From contig CAWHMO010000002.1 of assembly GCA_963830565.1 (NCBI GenBank), positions 62,001-126,000 on the forward strand: a stretch of 64,000 bases of DNA, in the 5' to 3' direction. Source of the DNA: DATFDN01 sp963830565 (GTDB lineage Bacteria > Pseudomonadota > Alphaproteobacteria > Acetobacterales > Acetobacteraceae). Position 1 is the first letter of the stretch. Each line of letters starts with the position of its first letter. The translations under genes were made by a program, and so were the position numbers. The notes below the pieces were generated by a model. It worked only from the letters and a program-made list of their open reading frames with translations. It was not told where the DNA came from and searched no databases. Positions 1 through 11,468 of the stretch are shown piece after piece.

Positions 1-205
1 CTGATTGCTCGCGGACAGCGCGCGGGCCGTGGCGAGTGCCGGACCGATTGGTCACGCCGCCATCGAAGGGCACGCCGACAAGCGCGACGTCGGCTTCGGC
101 GAGGCTTTCCGTGTAGGGGGCGCGGAAGAACGTCGTGATGCCGGTGTAGCGCGGGCGGGCCTGTGGGTCGGCGAGTTCGGTGTATTTCGTGGGATGCTTG
201 CTCAT
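1..205 (-). CDS. Agmatinase/arginase-type ureohydrolase, N-terminal part
   Basis: The ATG is at 205 and the gene runs off the left edge, giving about 68 residues. They include 'VALVGVPFDGG' near residue 45 and 'RSGTRHGPRAVRE' near residue 60, the N-terminal signature of the ureohydrolase family (agmatinase, guanidinobutyrase, arginase), which hydrolyse a guanidino group to urea with a two-manganese centre. The metal-binding His and Asp motifs lie further along and are outside the window, so the substrate cannot be told. The gene is transcribed away from the secreted phosphoesterase to its right, and the two share a 160 bp intergenic region. Family is clear, exact enzyme is not. Confidence 0.8.
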   Translation of the reverse strand, partial: MSKHPTKYTELADPQARPRYTGITTFFRAPYTESLAEADVALVGVPFDGGVTNRSGTRHGPRAVREQS

Positions 206-365
206 GGCGCTCGACTGTACCAGGTCACTGGCACGCAGGTCCACGATGCCGTGGTCCCGCTGGAGTTCGTTCGGATCTTGCAGCCTCACGCCTGTGACAT
301 ACTCCCGCAGCCGCGTTATCGTCCATGTATGCGGCGGAGGCCGCATCCTTGGGGGAGGAAAAGTT

Positions 366-2295
366 ATGGAGTGGACAATTACGAGAAAGTGGCTTCTTGC
401 CTGTGCGTCGGTCTCGGCACTCTGCACAAACAGCGTCGTGTCGGCCGCGATGACCCAGCCGGCGCCGGATCAGCAACAAACGGGCCAGCCGGATGCGGCG
501 ACACTGACGCCGATCAAGCACGTGATCGTCATTGTAGGCGAGAACCGCAGCTTCGATCATATGTTTGGCACGTACCAGCCACGTGCCGGACAAACGATCT
601 CCAATCTCCTGTCCAAGGGCATCGTCAACGCTGATGGCTCGCCCGGACCGAATTTCGCGACGGCGGCGCAGAACCAGGCCCAGGATACCACGACGTACAG
701 CCAGAGCCCGACCATTACTGGGCCGTACACGACCCTGCCGCCGCCGAACACCGACAGCACACCGCAGACGGCGAGCGACACCAGCCCGCCGCCCTTCGCA
801 ACCCTCGCGGCGGCGAGAGCGGCCGATCACGGGCTGTTGGGCCAAGCCTATAACCTGCTGACGACCGGGGCCTCCGGCCTCCCCAAGGACAGCATCGACA
901 CCCGCATCGCCAACGCCACCAGCCTGCCGAATGGCCCCTATCAGCTGACCGGGCCGACTCTTGGCTACGACGATTATACCGGTAGTCCGGTGCATCGGTT
1001 CTACCAAATGTGGCAGCAGACGGATTGCAGCGTCCAGCAGGCGAACGCGGCCAATCCGAGCGGCTGCCTGAAGGACCTGTTCCCCTGGGTCGAGGTCACT
1101 ATCGGCGCCGGCAGCAATGGCCAGCCGCAACCCGCTGGTTTCAACGACGAAAGCACCAATGAGGGTGCGCTTTCGATGGGATTTTATAACGTGCTCCAAG
1201 GCGACATGCCGTATTTCAAGTCGCTTGCCGACCAGTACACTCTTGCTGACAATTACCATCAGCCCATCATGGGAGGCACCGGAGCCAACAGCATCGCGAT
1301 CGGGACCGCTGACGCGATCTGGTACAGCGACGGCAAGGGCAATCCCGCGACGCCGCCTGCCAATCAGATCGAGAATCCCAACCCGCAGCCTGGCACCAGC
1401 AACTACTACACGCAGGACGGCTACTCCGGAGGTTCGTACAGCGAATGCTCTGATCCGAACCAGCCGGGCGTCAGCCCTATCCTGAGCTACCTGCAATCGC
1501 TGCCCACGCGCCCCAACGCGAACTGCGACCCGGGCCACTACTATCTGCTGAACAACTACGATCCGGGGTATTTCGGCAACGGCGAGGTCGATACGATCCA
1601 TACCTATGCGATCCCGCCTTCGCCGGTGCGCACGATCGCCGACGTGCTGCTGAAGCACAAGGTTTCCTGGGCGTATTTCGGCGAAGGCTGGAACCAGTAT
1701 CTCCAAAACCCGAATGACAGCGCCGATGTTTACTGCAATATCTGCAACCCGTTCCAGTACGAAACCGCGATCATGGCGAATCCGGAGATACGCGAACAGC
1801 ACTTGAAGGACACCCAGGACCTCTACGAAGGTCTTGAGCGAGGGTATATTCCAGCGGTGTCCTTCGTGAAGCCTGGCAGCTATAACGATGGCCACCCCGC
1901 CTCGTCCAAGTTCGACATCTTCGAGGCTTTCACGAAGAAGATCCTGACCAGCCTGCAAAACCATCCCGATCTCTGGGCAAGCACGGCGGTGTTCATCACC
2001 GTCGATGAGGGCGGCGGCTACTACGATTCCGGCTATATCCAGCCGCTCGACTTCTTCGGCGACGGCACCCGCATCCCGCTGATCGTGGTCTCGCCGTGGG
2101 CGCAGGGAGGCCGGGTCGTGCATACGCTACTACGACCACGTCTCGATCCTGAAGTTCATCGAGAAGAACTGGTCGCTGCCGCCGATCACCGGCCGCAGCC
2201 GCGACAACCTGCCCAATCCGATCGCGAGCGCGGACAACCCCTACGTGCCGACCAACGGACCAGCGATCGGCGATCTGATGGACGTGTTCCAGTAG
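366..2295 (+). pseudogene. Secreted phosphoesterase (AcpA/phospholipase C-like), one frameshift
   Basis: Member of the phosphoesterase family that includes bacterial non-haemolytic phospholipase C and acid phosphatase AcpA. The ATG at 366 is preceded by GGGGGAGG at 351-358. Residues 1-28 look like a signal peptide ending near 'SVVSA'. The family signature 'VGENRSFDHMFGTY' is at about 57-70, 'PIMGGTGANS' near 292 and the metal/phosphate motif 'VDEGGGYYDSG' near 545. One extra base near 2120 (reading HT-YYDHV at protein level) throws the frame: upstream frame as far as 'RVVHT', then 'YYDHVSILKFIEKNW' continues in the next frame to a stop at 2293-2295. Corrected length is about 642 residues. Without correction the frame runs on to 2426 through unrelated sequence. 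A sequencing error is the simplest explanation. Substrate unknown. Confidence 0.85.
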
Positions 2296-2303
2296 GGGCT
2301 GTT

Positions 2304-2403
2304 CCCTCACCCAACCCTCTCCCGCAAGCGGGAGAGGGGCGCTGTATGCACCGACCTCGCCCACCGCGCACCCTCTCCCTCCGGGAGAGGGTGGGGGTGA
2401 GGG
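2304..2403. repeat. Double palindrome of the CCCTCTCCC family between convergent genes
   Basis: Two hairpins stand side by side. CCCTCTCCCGC-AA-GCGGGAGAGGG is a perfect 11 bp stem at 2315-2338, and CCCTCTCCC-TCC-GGGAGAGGG a perfect 9 bp stem at 2371-2391. The outer ends, CCCTCACCC at 2304 and GGGGTGAGGG at 2394, are themselves complementary, so the whole 100 bp can fold as one structure. It lies between the 3' ends of two convergent genes, where it could also act as a bidirectional terminator, although there is no T-run. Related elements lie at 14750-14788 and 59091-59118. Confidence 0.75.
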
Positions 2404-2422
2404 CGTCGCGCGTTGAACAGGC

Positions 2423-3277
2423 CTAGGCGCCCGCCTCGTGTCGCAGGTGACGGATGAAAAACGCGACGAGGTGATCGAGTGTCGGACCGGTCGCGCGCGT
2501 GGCCTGATCGACATGGACCAGCTCGATCGAACCGCCCGCGCGGCGATAGTTCGCGGCGAAACGCTCCGGCTCGTTGCCGGGGAACCCGCCCTCTGGGTCG
2601 TGGTAGTCGTGCGGTGCGTCGTCGGGCCTGCCCTGGACCCAAAGCGCGGGCGGAGAGCGAGCGTCTCGCCACGCTCCAGCGCCAGCATCGGGTTGCCTTC
2701 GGACATGGCCGCCTCGCCACGCCAGTAGCGATCGTGGCGCTCCGGGATGTCGCCGACCCAGGGCGGCGGGTTGGCGCTGTCGCGGGCGCGCAGAGCGTGG
2801 CGGTAGCGTGAGAGCGGATTGATGACCGGCCAGAGCATGGCGACCGCGTTGACCGAGGCATCGACGGGCTTGGTGCCGGTCTGAAGTGGGATGGCGGCGT
2901 AGCGCGGATCGCGCGGGCGCATGGCGGCCAGCATGGCGAGATGCCCACCGCTGGAGTTGCCGGAAAGCCCGACACGGTCGGGGCGGACACGGAGCTCCTC
3001 GGCGTGCGCCTTGACCCAGCGGATGGCGTAGTTGATGTCGGCGAGCGAGGTCGGGTAGCCGTCCGCGCCGTGACGGAAATTGATCGCGGCCACGAAGAAG
3101 CCCGCTGCGGCAAGGGTTTCGTTGCGGGCTCTGCCCATCGCCGAGATCGCCCCCGCACCATGCGCCGCCGTGGATGTCGATCACGGCGGGGAACGGGCCG
3201 GGCCCTTCGGGGGTGAACAGGCGGGCACCGAGCGTGTCGCGATATGGGCGGTCGCGCGTGGTGAAGGCGTGTGGCAT
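2423..3277 (-). pseudogene. Alpha/beta hydrolase (esterase/lipase type), two compensating frameshifts
   Basis: The start is at 3277 and the stop at 2423-2425. The first stretch carries the oxyanion motif 'DIHGGAW'. Near 3145 one extra base moves the reading into a second frame that holds 'GFFVAAINFRHG', the nucleophile elbow 'GLSGNSSGGHLAM' and 'LWPVINPLSRY'. Near 2655 a missing base restores the first frame, giving 'PALWVQGRPDDAPHDY' with the acid-residue region and the C-terminus. Read through both shifts the protein is about 284 residues, a normal length for BD-FAE/esterase-type hydrolases with a Ser-Asp-His triad. No single frame encodes an intact enzyme. Because the two shifts cancel and the protein sequence is well conserved on both sides, sequence errors are likelier than decay. 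It is convergent with the phosphoesterase and follows the Lin0512 pair on the same strand. Confidence 0.8.
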
Positions 3278-3297
3278 CGATGGTTCCCTCGGACGTG

Positions 3298-3648
3298 CTA
3301 TCCCTTCGCGGCCTGCGGCAGATCGAGCCGCACCGCGACGGCGGCGCTGGCGATGACCGCGACATCACCGGAGTCTTCCTGGGCGACGTCAAGCCCGCCC
3401 CTGACGACACGGACCGTGACCGTGCCGTGCGGGAGTGCCGCCTGCACGGCGGTGCGATCCACCTGCTCGGGCCGCTGCACGCCGATCGTGACCTCGACCT
3501 CCATCGCACGCGAATCGAGCCCGAGGGTGCGGATCAGGCTGAGCGAGCTGTGGTGGATGGCATCATGGACCGCGCGCACCGCGGCCTTGGTGTAGTCGCC
3601 GCCGTGCAGGTCGTTGCCGGCGCCGAGTTCCAGGATGACGCGCTTCAT
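3298..3648 (-). CDS. Lin0512 family protein, second of a tandem pair
   Basis: A 116-residue protein with the invariant family motif GxGxDxHG near the N-terminus, here 'GAGNDLHGGDYTKAAVRA'. The family (TIGR02058) is widely but sparsely distributed and has no known function. The gene starts 4 bases inside the end of its upstream paralogue (ATGA-type overlap), so the two are almost certainly co-translated. Both copies share 'VEVTIGV', 'LPHGT' and 'VRVV.GGL', so they look like a duplicated pair that may form a hetero-oligomer. That last point is inference. The reading continues towards the esterase gene, whose start is 20 bp downstream, suggesting one transcription unit. Confidence 0.85.
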   Translation of the reverse strand: MKRVILELGAGNDLHGGDYTKAAVRAVHDAIHHSSLSLIRTLGLDSRAMEVEVTIGVQRPEQVDRTAVQAALPHGTVTVRVVRGGLDVAQEDSGDVAVIASAAVAVRLDLPQAAKG

Positions 3649-3998
3649 GGCGCTCTGCCCGGCAGGTCGAGCCGCACGATGGCGGCGGCGTGGGCGATCA
3701 TGGTGGAATCGGTTCCGCCCTCGTTGGCGATTTCGAGCCCGCCTTCGACGACGCGCACTGTTCCGGTGCCATGCGGCAGCATCGCGCGCACCGCTTCGGT
3801 GTCCACGCGATCGGGATGGGGGACGCCGATCGTGACCTCCACCTGCATGGTATCGACCGGCAGGCCCGCGGCTTCGGCCACGGTGAGGTTGTTGTGCCAG
3901 AGCGCGTCGCGCAGCGCGCGGATGGCGGCCTTGGTGGGGTCCGCGCCGTGGATGTCGGTTCCCATGCCGATCTCCAGCACCATGCGTTTCAGGGCCAT
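3645..3998 (-). CDS. Lin0512 family protein, first of a tandem pair
   Basis: A 117-residue paralogue of the next gene downstream. It begins 'MALKRMVLEIGMGTDIHG' with the conserved GxGxDxHG motif at about residues 11-18, followed by 'DPTKAAIRALRDALWHN' and 'VEVTIGVPHPD'. There is no signal peptide or membrane segment, so it should be cytoplasmic. The function of the family is not known. The spacing of conserved Asp and His in the motif would suit metal or nucleotide binding, but nothing in the sequence proves it. It is the first gene of a leftward unit (this gene, its paralogue, the esterase) and is divergent from the epoxide-hydrolase-like gene that starts at 4086. Confidence 0.85.
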   Translation of the reverse strand: MALKRMVLEIGMGTDIHGADPTKAAIRALRDALWHNNLTVAEAAGLPVDTMQVEVTIGVPHPDRVDTEAVRAMLPHGTGTVRVVEGGLEIANEGGTDSTMIAHAAAIVRLDLPGRAP

Positions 3999-4085
3999 CT
4001 CGGGGCTCCCTCGATCAGGATTAGCCCACTAAGTGATCCGGAGGCGTTCAGCAGTCTAGAGACCGGGGCCAAAATGGAGATGAAC

Positions 4086-5202
4086 ATGACCGAGCCCGCC
4101 GCCCTGCCCGAGACCGTTCTCCAATCCGGCATACGCTCTCGATTCGTCCCCGACATAAACGGTCTGACGATGCACGTGCTGGAGGCGGGGTTCGAGGGCG
4201 CTGGACGGCCCTGCGTCATGCTCCTCCATGGCTTCCCGGAGCTCGCCTATAGCTGGCGCAAGATGATGATGCCGCTCGCCAAGGCGGGGTTTCATGTGAT
4301 CGCCCCGGACCAGCGGGGTTACGGGCGGACCACGGGCTGGGACGGCGACTACGACGGTGATCTAGGCTCGTTTCGCCTGCTGAACCTTGTCAGGGACACG
4401 CTGGGGCTGGTCACGGCGCTGGGCTACCACTCGGTCGCCGCCATCGTTGGGCACGATTTCGGCTCCTCCGTCGCGGCTTGGTGCGCGCTGGTGCGGCCCG
4501 ACGTGTTCCGCTCGGTCGTGCTGATGAGCGCCCCGTTCGCGGGGCCGCCGTCGCTGGATAAAAAGCCCCGCATCCCCTCGGACATCCACGACGCGCTGGC
4601 TGCGCTCGACCCGCCGCGGAAGCACTATCATTGGTACTATTCGACCCGCGAGGCGAACGGGAACATGCACGACTGTCCGCAGGGCGTGCATGCCTTCCTC
4701 CGCGCGTACTACCACTACAAAAGCGCGGACTGGACGGGCAACCAGCCGTTCCCGCTCAAGTCGTGGACGGCGACCGAGCTGGCCAAGTTGCCCACCTACT
4801 ACATCATGGAGCTGGACAAGGGCATGGCGGAGACGGTGGCGGCCAAGATGCCGTCCCCGGCCGAAATCGCCTCATGCGCCTGGCTGCCCGACAACGAGCT
4901 GCGCGTGTACAGCTCGGAATACGAGAGGACCGGCTTCCAGGGCGGGCTGCAGTGGTATCGCTGCCGCACCAGCAACGACTATGTCGCCGAGCTCGAGATC
5001 TTCTCGGGTCGAACGATCGACGTGCCGTCGTGCTTCATCGCCGGGAAGAGCGATTGGGGCATTCATCAGAAGCCCGGCGATCTGGAGAGGATGCGCACCA
5101 GCGCCTGCACGCACATGCTGGGGTGCCATCTGGTGGACGGAGCGGGGCACTGGGTGCAGCAGGAGCGGCCCACGGAAGTGAGCCGTCTGTTGCTGGGGTT
5201 CC

Positions 5203-5213
<11 letters not shown>
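4086..5213 (+). CDS. Alpha/beta hydrolase, epoxide-hydrolase-like
   Basis: About 375 residues. I choose the ATG at 4086 because GGAG at 4076-4079 sits 6 bases upstream. In-frame ATGs at 4074 and 4080 are possible but lack a ribosome site. The oxyanion-side motif 'LLHGFPELAYSWRK' is near residue 45, 'APDQRGYGRT' near 72 and the nucleophile elbow 'VGHDFGSS' near 120. An Asp, not Ser, is at the nucleophile position, as in epoxide hydrolases and haloalkane dehalogenases. The catalytic His is in 'DGAGHWVQQERP' near the C-terminus. Two Tyr-rich stretches in the cap ('HYHWYYSTRE', 'AYYHYK') could supply the epoxide-polarising tyrosines. It is convergent with alaS, and the stop codons overlap by 11 bp. 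A second enzyme of this type is at 23340. Confidence 0.85.
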
Positions 5214-7956
<2,743 letters not shown>

Positions 7957-8073
7957 GGCGAGCCGGATATGGTCCTGATTGGCGGCGAAAGCACTTAGCC
8001 CAGCCTCGCCGCCCTGTCACCCGCGCGCGCCGCGCCGCCCGGAACGATGCTTCCCAGGCGCCGTTCCTGATCC

Positions 8074-9183
8074 GTGGACGAGGAGCGGGCGCGTGCGGAA
8101 ATCAAGGGCAGTCCGGCGAAAGAGCGGCCTGGATACCTTGCAATGGCGATGACGCCAGGGCAGCGATTTTCCGCCCTGTTCCCCAACACATTCGCGATGG
8201 TCATGGCGACCGGCATCGTCGCGATCGACGCGCTCAGGATCGGTCGGGCGCAGATCGGCTGGGCGCTGTTCGCGGCGAACATTGGCCTCTGGCTACTGCT
8301 GTGGGTGGCGGGGTTCGTCCACGCCGCCCTGGAGCCGCGCGGACTTGCGCGCAACCTCGCCCGCCACGAGACCGGGCCGGGATACTTGACCCTGGTGGCC
8401 GGCACCGCGGTCCTTGCCAGCGACTTCGCCGCGTTCCAGCTCGCCACCTGGGTCGTCATCCCGCTGTTCGCGCTGTCGATCGCGCTGTGGTGGATCATTC
8501 AGTACGGATTCCTTGCGGGCGTCACGGAGGGACGGAGCAAGCCGCCGCTGGAAAGCGGCCTGTCCGGCCAGTGGCTGCTGCTGGTGGTGGCGACCCAGGC
8601 CCTGGCCTCGCTGGGTGCTGACGTGCTGAAGCAGAACGCTGGGCCGCCCGGCCTTGCGTTCATCTGCTACGCCTGGGTGCTGCTCGGCTGCGTCTACTAC
8701 CTGCTTCTGGGCGCGATCGTGCTGTACCGCTTCGTCTTCGTCGCCATGCCGCCAGCGGACCTGACCGGCCCCTGGTGGATCAACGAGGGCTCGGCGGCGA
8801 TCACCGTCCTGGCCGGCGGCAAGCTCATGGCCGTGCCCGGTCTGGCGGTCGGCAGCTTCGCGCTGCGCGACCTGCTCTCGCCGGTGGTGATCGCGTTCTG
8901 GGCCGATGCGACGTTCTGGATACCCCTGCTGGTGCTGCTGTTCGCCTGGAAGCACCTGATCCGCTTCCGCAAGCTGGGCTACGCCGTCACGCTCTGGTCC
9001 GTGGTCTTCCCGCTCGGGATGTATTGCGCGGCGACGCTGGAGCTGGAGACCGCCTACGGGCTCGGCTTCCTGCACCCTCTTGCCCGCGCCTTCTTCTGGA
9101 TCGCGTTCCTGGCCTGGTGCGCGACCTGCGCCGGCGCATTGGTCTCAGCGGGGCGTGCCATCCTGGGTCGGTCCTCCGGGTAG
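8074..9183 (+). CDS. TDT/SLAC1-type anion channel or dicarboxylate carrier (TehA/Mae1-like)
   Basis: Inner-membrane protein of up to 369 residues with about ten hydrophobic helices. The opening 'FPNTFAMVMATGIVA' with its conserved Ala-Thr-Gly, and the later 'LVLLFAWKHLIRFRKLGY' and 'WSVVFPLGMYCAATLEL', are typical of the voltage-dependent anion channel family that includes TehA (tellurite), SLAC1 and the malate carrier Mae1. The start is uncertain: GTG at 8074 gives a hydrophilic N-terminal extension, while ATG at 8143 starts just before the first helix, and neither has a strong ribosome site. It is divergent from alaS, with the next rightward operon starting 84 bp downstream. Substrate unknown. 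Confidence 0.8.
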   Translation: MDEERARAEIKGSPAKERPGYLAMAMTPGQRFSALFPNTFAMVMATGIVAIDALRIGRAQIGWALFAANIGLWLLLWVAGFVHAALEPRGLARNLARHETGPGYLTLVAGTAVLASDFAAFQLATWVVIPLFALSIALWWIIQYGFLAGVTEGRSKPPLESGLSGQWLLLVVATQALASLGADVLKQNAGPPGLAFICYAWVLLGCVYYLLLGAIVLYRFVFVAMPPADLTGPWWINEGSAAITVLAGGKLMAVPGLAVGSFALRDLLSPVVIAFWADATFWIPLLVLLFAWKHLIRFRKLGYAVTLWSVVFPLGMYCAATLELETAYGLGFLHPLARAFFWIAFLAWCATCAGALVSAGRAILGRSSG

Positions 9184-9267
9184 GTGACGGCCGCAAACGA
9201 ATTGTTAGCAAACTCGCCCCAGACTGGCGGTCGGCTTCGAAAACCGAACGGCCGAGATGGTGTGGGC

Positions 9268-10314
9268 ATGATCGCTGTGGCGCTGTGCGGCGCCGGCTAT
9301 TGGGGCAAGAACCTGTTTCGGGTTCTGTCGCAGAACGCCGGATTTCGGCTCAAATACGTGATCGACCGCAGGCCGGAGGCGCGTGACTCGCTCCGCGTTC
9401 GCGATCCCGCTATCACGCTGCACGCGGACCCTTCACGCGCGATCGAAGACCCTGAGATCGGCGCGCTCGTCATTGCGACACCGGCCGCGTCTCACTACGA
9501 CCTCGCCCGCCGGGCGCTTGAGCGGGGCAAGCATGTGCTGGTCGAGAAGCCCATGTGCGCCACCACCGATCAGGCAGCCGATCTCGTCGCGCGCGCCGAC
9601 GCGGCGGGCCTGATTCTCATGGTGGACCATACATTCCTGTTCCACCCCGCGATTGTCCAACTCAGGCAGCTGATCGGCGCGGGCGCGCTCGGACACGTGT
9701 CCTACTTCGATTCGCAGCGGATCAATCTCGGCCTGTTCCAGCCGGACGTGAATGTGCTGTGGGATCTTGCTCCGCACGATCTCTCCATCCTCGACCATCT
9801 GTTCGGCGAGGAACCGGCCCATGTCGACGCCAGCGGCTACTGCCATTTCAATCCGGAGATGGCGGACATCGCCTATGTCACGCTGCACTACCCGTCTTCG
9901 ATGGTCGCCCACCTCAATCTGAGCTGGATGTCGCCGGTCAAGCTGCGCCGGATTGCCATCGGCGGCAGCGAGAAGATGGCGGTCTGGGATGATCTCGACC
10001 GCAATGAGCCGCTGAAGCTGTTTGATTCCGGCGTGAGCTTGCTGCCGGAATCGAAGCGCGACGCCATCCTCGCCAGCTACCGTGTAGGCGACGTGTCCTC
10101 GCCCCGCCTGCCGGATGTCGAGCCCCTCGCGGGCCTGGTCGAGCATTTCCGCCGCGTGCTGTCGGGGCGGGAGCGGTCGCGGGCCGACGGACGGCACGGC
10201 CTGCGTGTGTTGCGCACGATGGAGCGGGCGCAAGCGGCACTGGATGCGAGCCTGCGCCAAGTGCGTCGCCTGAACGTGGAGGCCCGCCCACCGAGCCTGG
10301 TGGCCGCCGAGTGA
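9268..10314 (+). CDS. Gfo/Idh/MocA-family sugar-nucleotide dehydrogenase
   Basis: NAD(P)-dependent dehydrogenase of about 348 residues. The Rossmann motif 'ALCGAGYWGKN' is at residues 5-15, and the family's catalytic 'EKPMCATTDQA' near 95 carries the conserved Lys. 'DLAPHDLSIL' near 172 carries the active-site His. ATG 9268 is chosen because the Rossmann fold then begins at residue 3; the frame opens further upstream at 9184. It is most like the WbpB/WlbA/GnnA group that oxidises the C3 hydroxyl of UDP-GlcNAc-type sugars before transamination. Its stop overlaps the start of the aminotransferase by one base, which strongly supports that role. First gene of a four-gene operon. Substrate is inferred from family and context. 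Confidence 0.85.
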   Translation: MIAVALCGAGYWGKNLFRVLSQNAGFRLKYVIDRRPEARDSLRVRDPAITLHADPSRAIEDPEIGALVIATPAASHYDLARRALERGKHVLVEKPMCATTDQAADLVARADAAGLILMVDHTFLFHPAIVQLRQLIGAGALGHVSYFDSQRINLGLFQPDVNVLWDLAPHDLSILDHLFGEEPAHVDASGYCHFNPEMADIAYVTLHYPSSMVAHLNLSWMSPVKLRRIAIGGSEKMAVWDDLDRNEPLKLFDSGVSLLPESKRDAILASYRVGDVSSPRLPDVEPLAGLVEHFRRVLSGRERSRADGRHGLRVLRTMERAQAALDASLRQVRRLNVEARPPSLVAAE

Positions 10315-11468
10315 TGAGCGTCCCCGAGGTCAAAGTTCCGTTTGTCAACCTGTCGGTTCAATGGCGGGAGATTCGCGACGGCCTGCTGCCGGAGGTCGAG
10401 CGGCTGTTCGAGACCAGCGCGTTCAGCTCGGGGCCGCGCGTGGCACGCTTCGAGGAGGAGATCGCGGCCTATCTCGGCGTCCGCCACGCGGTGGCCGTCA
10501 ACTCGGGAAGCTCGGCTTTGCATCTCGCGGTGATCGCCGCCGGGTTGCGCGCGGGCGATCGCGTGCTTGTGCCGGCGCACACCTTCATCGGAAGCATCTG
10601 GGGGCTGCTCTATCAGGGCATCACGCCGGTACTGTGCGACGTGGAGCCCGACACCGGCACGATCGACATGCGCGATGCCGAGCACCGCATGGGGCCGGGC
10701 GTGCGCGCCATCATCGCGGTGCATCTCTATGGCCAGCCGGCCGACATGACCGCGATCGAGGCGTTTGCGGCGCGGCACCGCCTGACCGTGATCGAGGACG
10801 CGGCGCAGGCCATCGGCGCGCGTCATGCCGGGCGTTCGCTGGGCGGCATCGGCCGGCTCGGCTGTTTCAGCTTCTATCCGGGCAAGAATCTCGGCGCAGC
10901 CGGCGAGGGCGGGCTGGTGACATGCGCCGAGGCGGCACTGGCCGACCGCATCCGGATGCTGCGCGACCACGGGCAGAGCGCGCGCTATGTCCACGAGGAA
11001 GTCGGCTATAATTACCGCATGGACGGGCTCCAGGCGCTGGTGCTCAGCCATAAGCTGCCGCGCCTGGATGCCTGGACTGCGCAGCGCCGCGCGATCGCCC
11101 GCCGCTACGATGCGGCGCTGCGGGATTGCCCGGTGCGCCTGCCGCGAGTCGTGCATGGCGACCATGTCTGGCACCTCTACGTGATCCGCACCGCCCGACG
11201 CGACCAGTTGCGTCAGTTTCTTGGCGAACGCGGGATCGAGACCGGGCTGCACTACCCGGTGCCGCTGTCGCGCCAACCGTGCCTTGCACCTTTTGTGCCC
11301 GATCCCAAGGCATTCCCGATCGCCAATCGTTATGCCGCCGAGGGATTGTCTCTGCCGCTGTTCGCGGGAATGCGGCACGATCAGCAGGAGCGGGTGATCG
11401 GGGCCATTCGGGCATTCTTCGCCCGCGCACCGAAGCTGGAGCGCGAAGCGCAGGCGGTGCTTGCATGA
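10314..11468 (+). CDS. DegT/DnrJ/EryC1/StrS-family sugar aminotransferase
   Basis: PLP-dependent aminotransferase of about 384 residues acting on a keto-sugar nucleotide. 'AVNSGSSALHLAVIAAG' near residue 60 binds PLP phosphate, 'VIEDAAQAIGARHAG' near 160 carries the Asp that pairs with the pyridine nitrogen, and 'FSFYPGKNLGAAGEGG' near 185 holds the Schiff-base Lys. 'NYRMDGLQALVL' near 230 is also typical. ATG 10314 overlaps the previous stop (TGATG). With the dehydrogenase before it, the pair could convert a UDP-GlcNAc-like sugar to its 3-amino form, as GnnA/GnnB do for lipid A or WbpB/WbpE for O-antigen sugars. That assignment is inference. Confidence 0.9.
   Translation: MSVPEVKVPFVNLSVQWREIRDGLLPEVERLFETSAFSSGPRVARFEEEIAAYLGVRHAVAVNSGSSALHLAVIAAGLRAGDRVLVPAHTFIGSIWGLLYQGITPVLCDVEPDTGTIDMRDAEHRMGPGVRAIIAVHLYGQPADMTAIEAFAARHRLTVIEDAAQAIGARHAGRSLGGIGRLGCFSFYPGKNLGAAGEGGLVTCAEAALADRIRMLRDHGQSARYVHEEVGYNYRMDGLQALVLSHKLPRLDAWTAQRRAIARRYDAALRDCPVRLPRVVHGDHVWHLYVIRTARRDQLRQFLGERGIETGLHYPVPLSRQPCLAPFVPDPKAFPIANRYAAEGLSLPLFAGMRHDQQERVIGAIRAFFARAPKLEREAQAVLA

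Noticed and set aside
225..2123. Long minus-strand open frame opposite the phosphoesterase
   Set aside because: Arg/Val-rich with no family blocks and no ribosome site; an antisense shadow of a GC-rich gene whose plus-strand motifs are clear.
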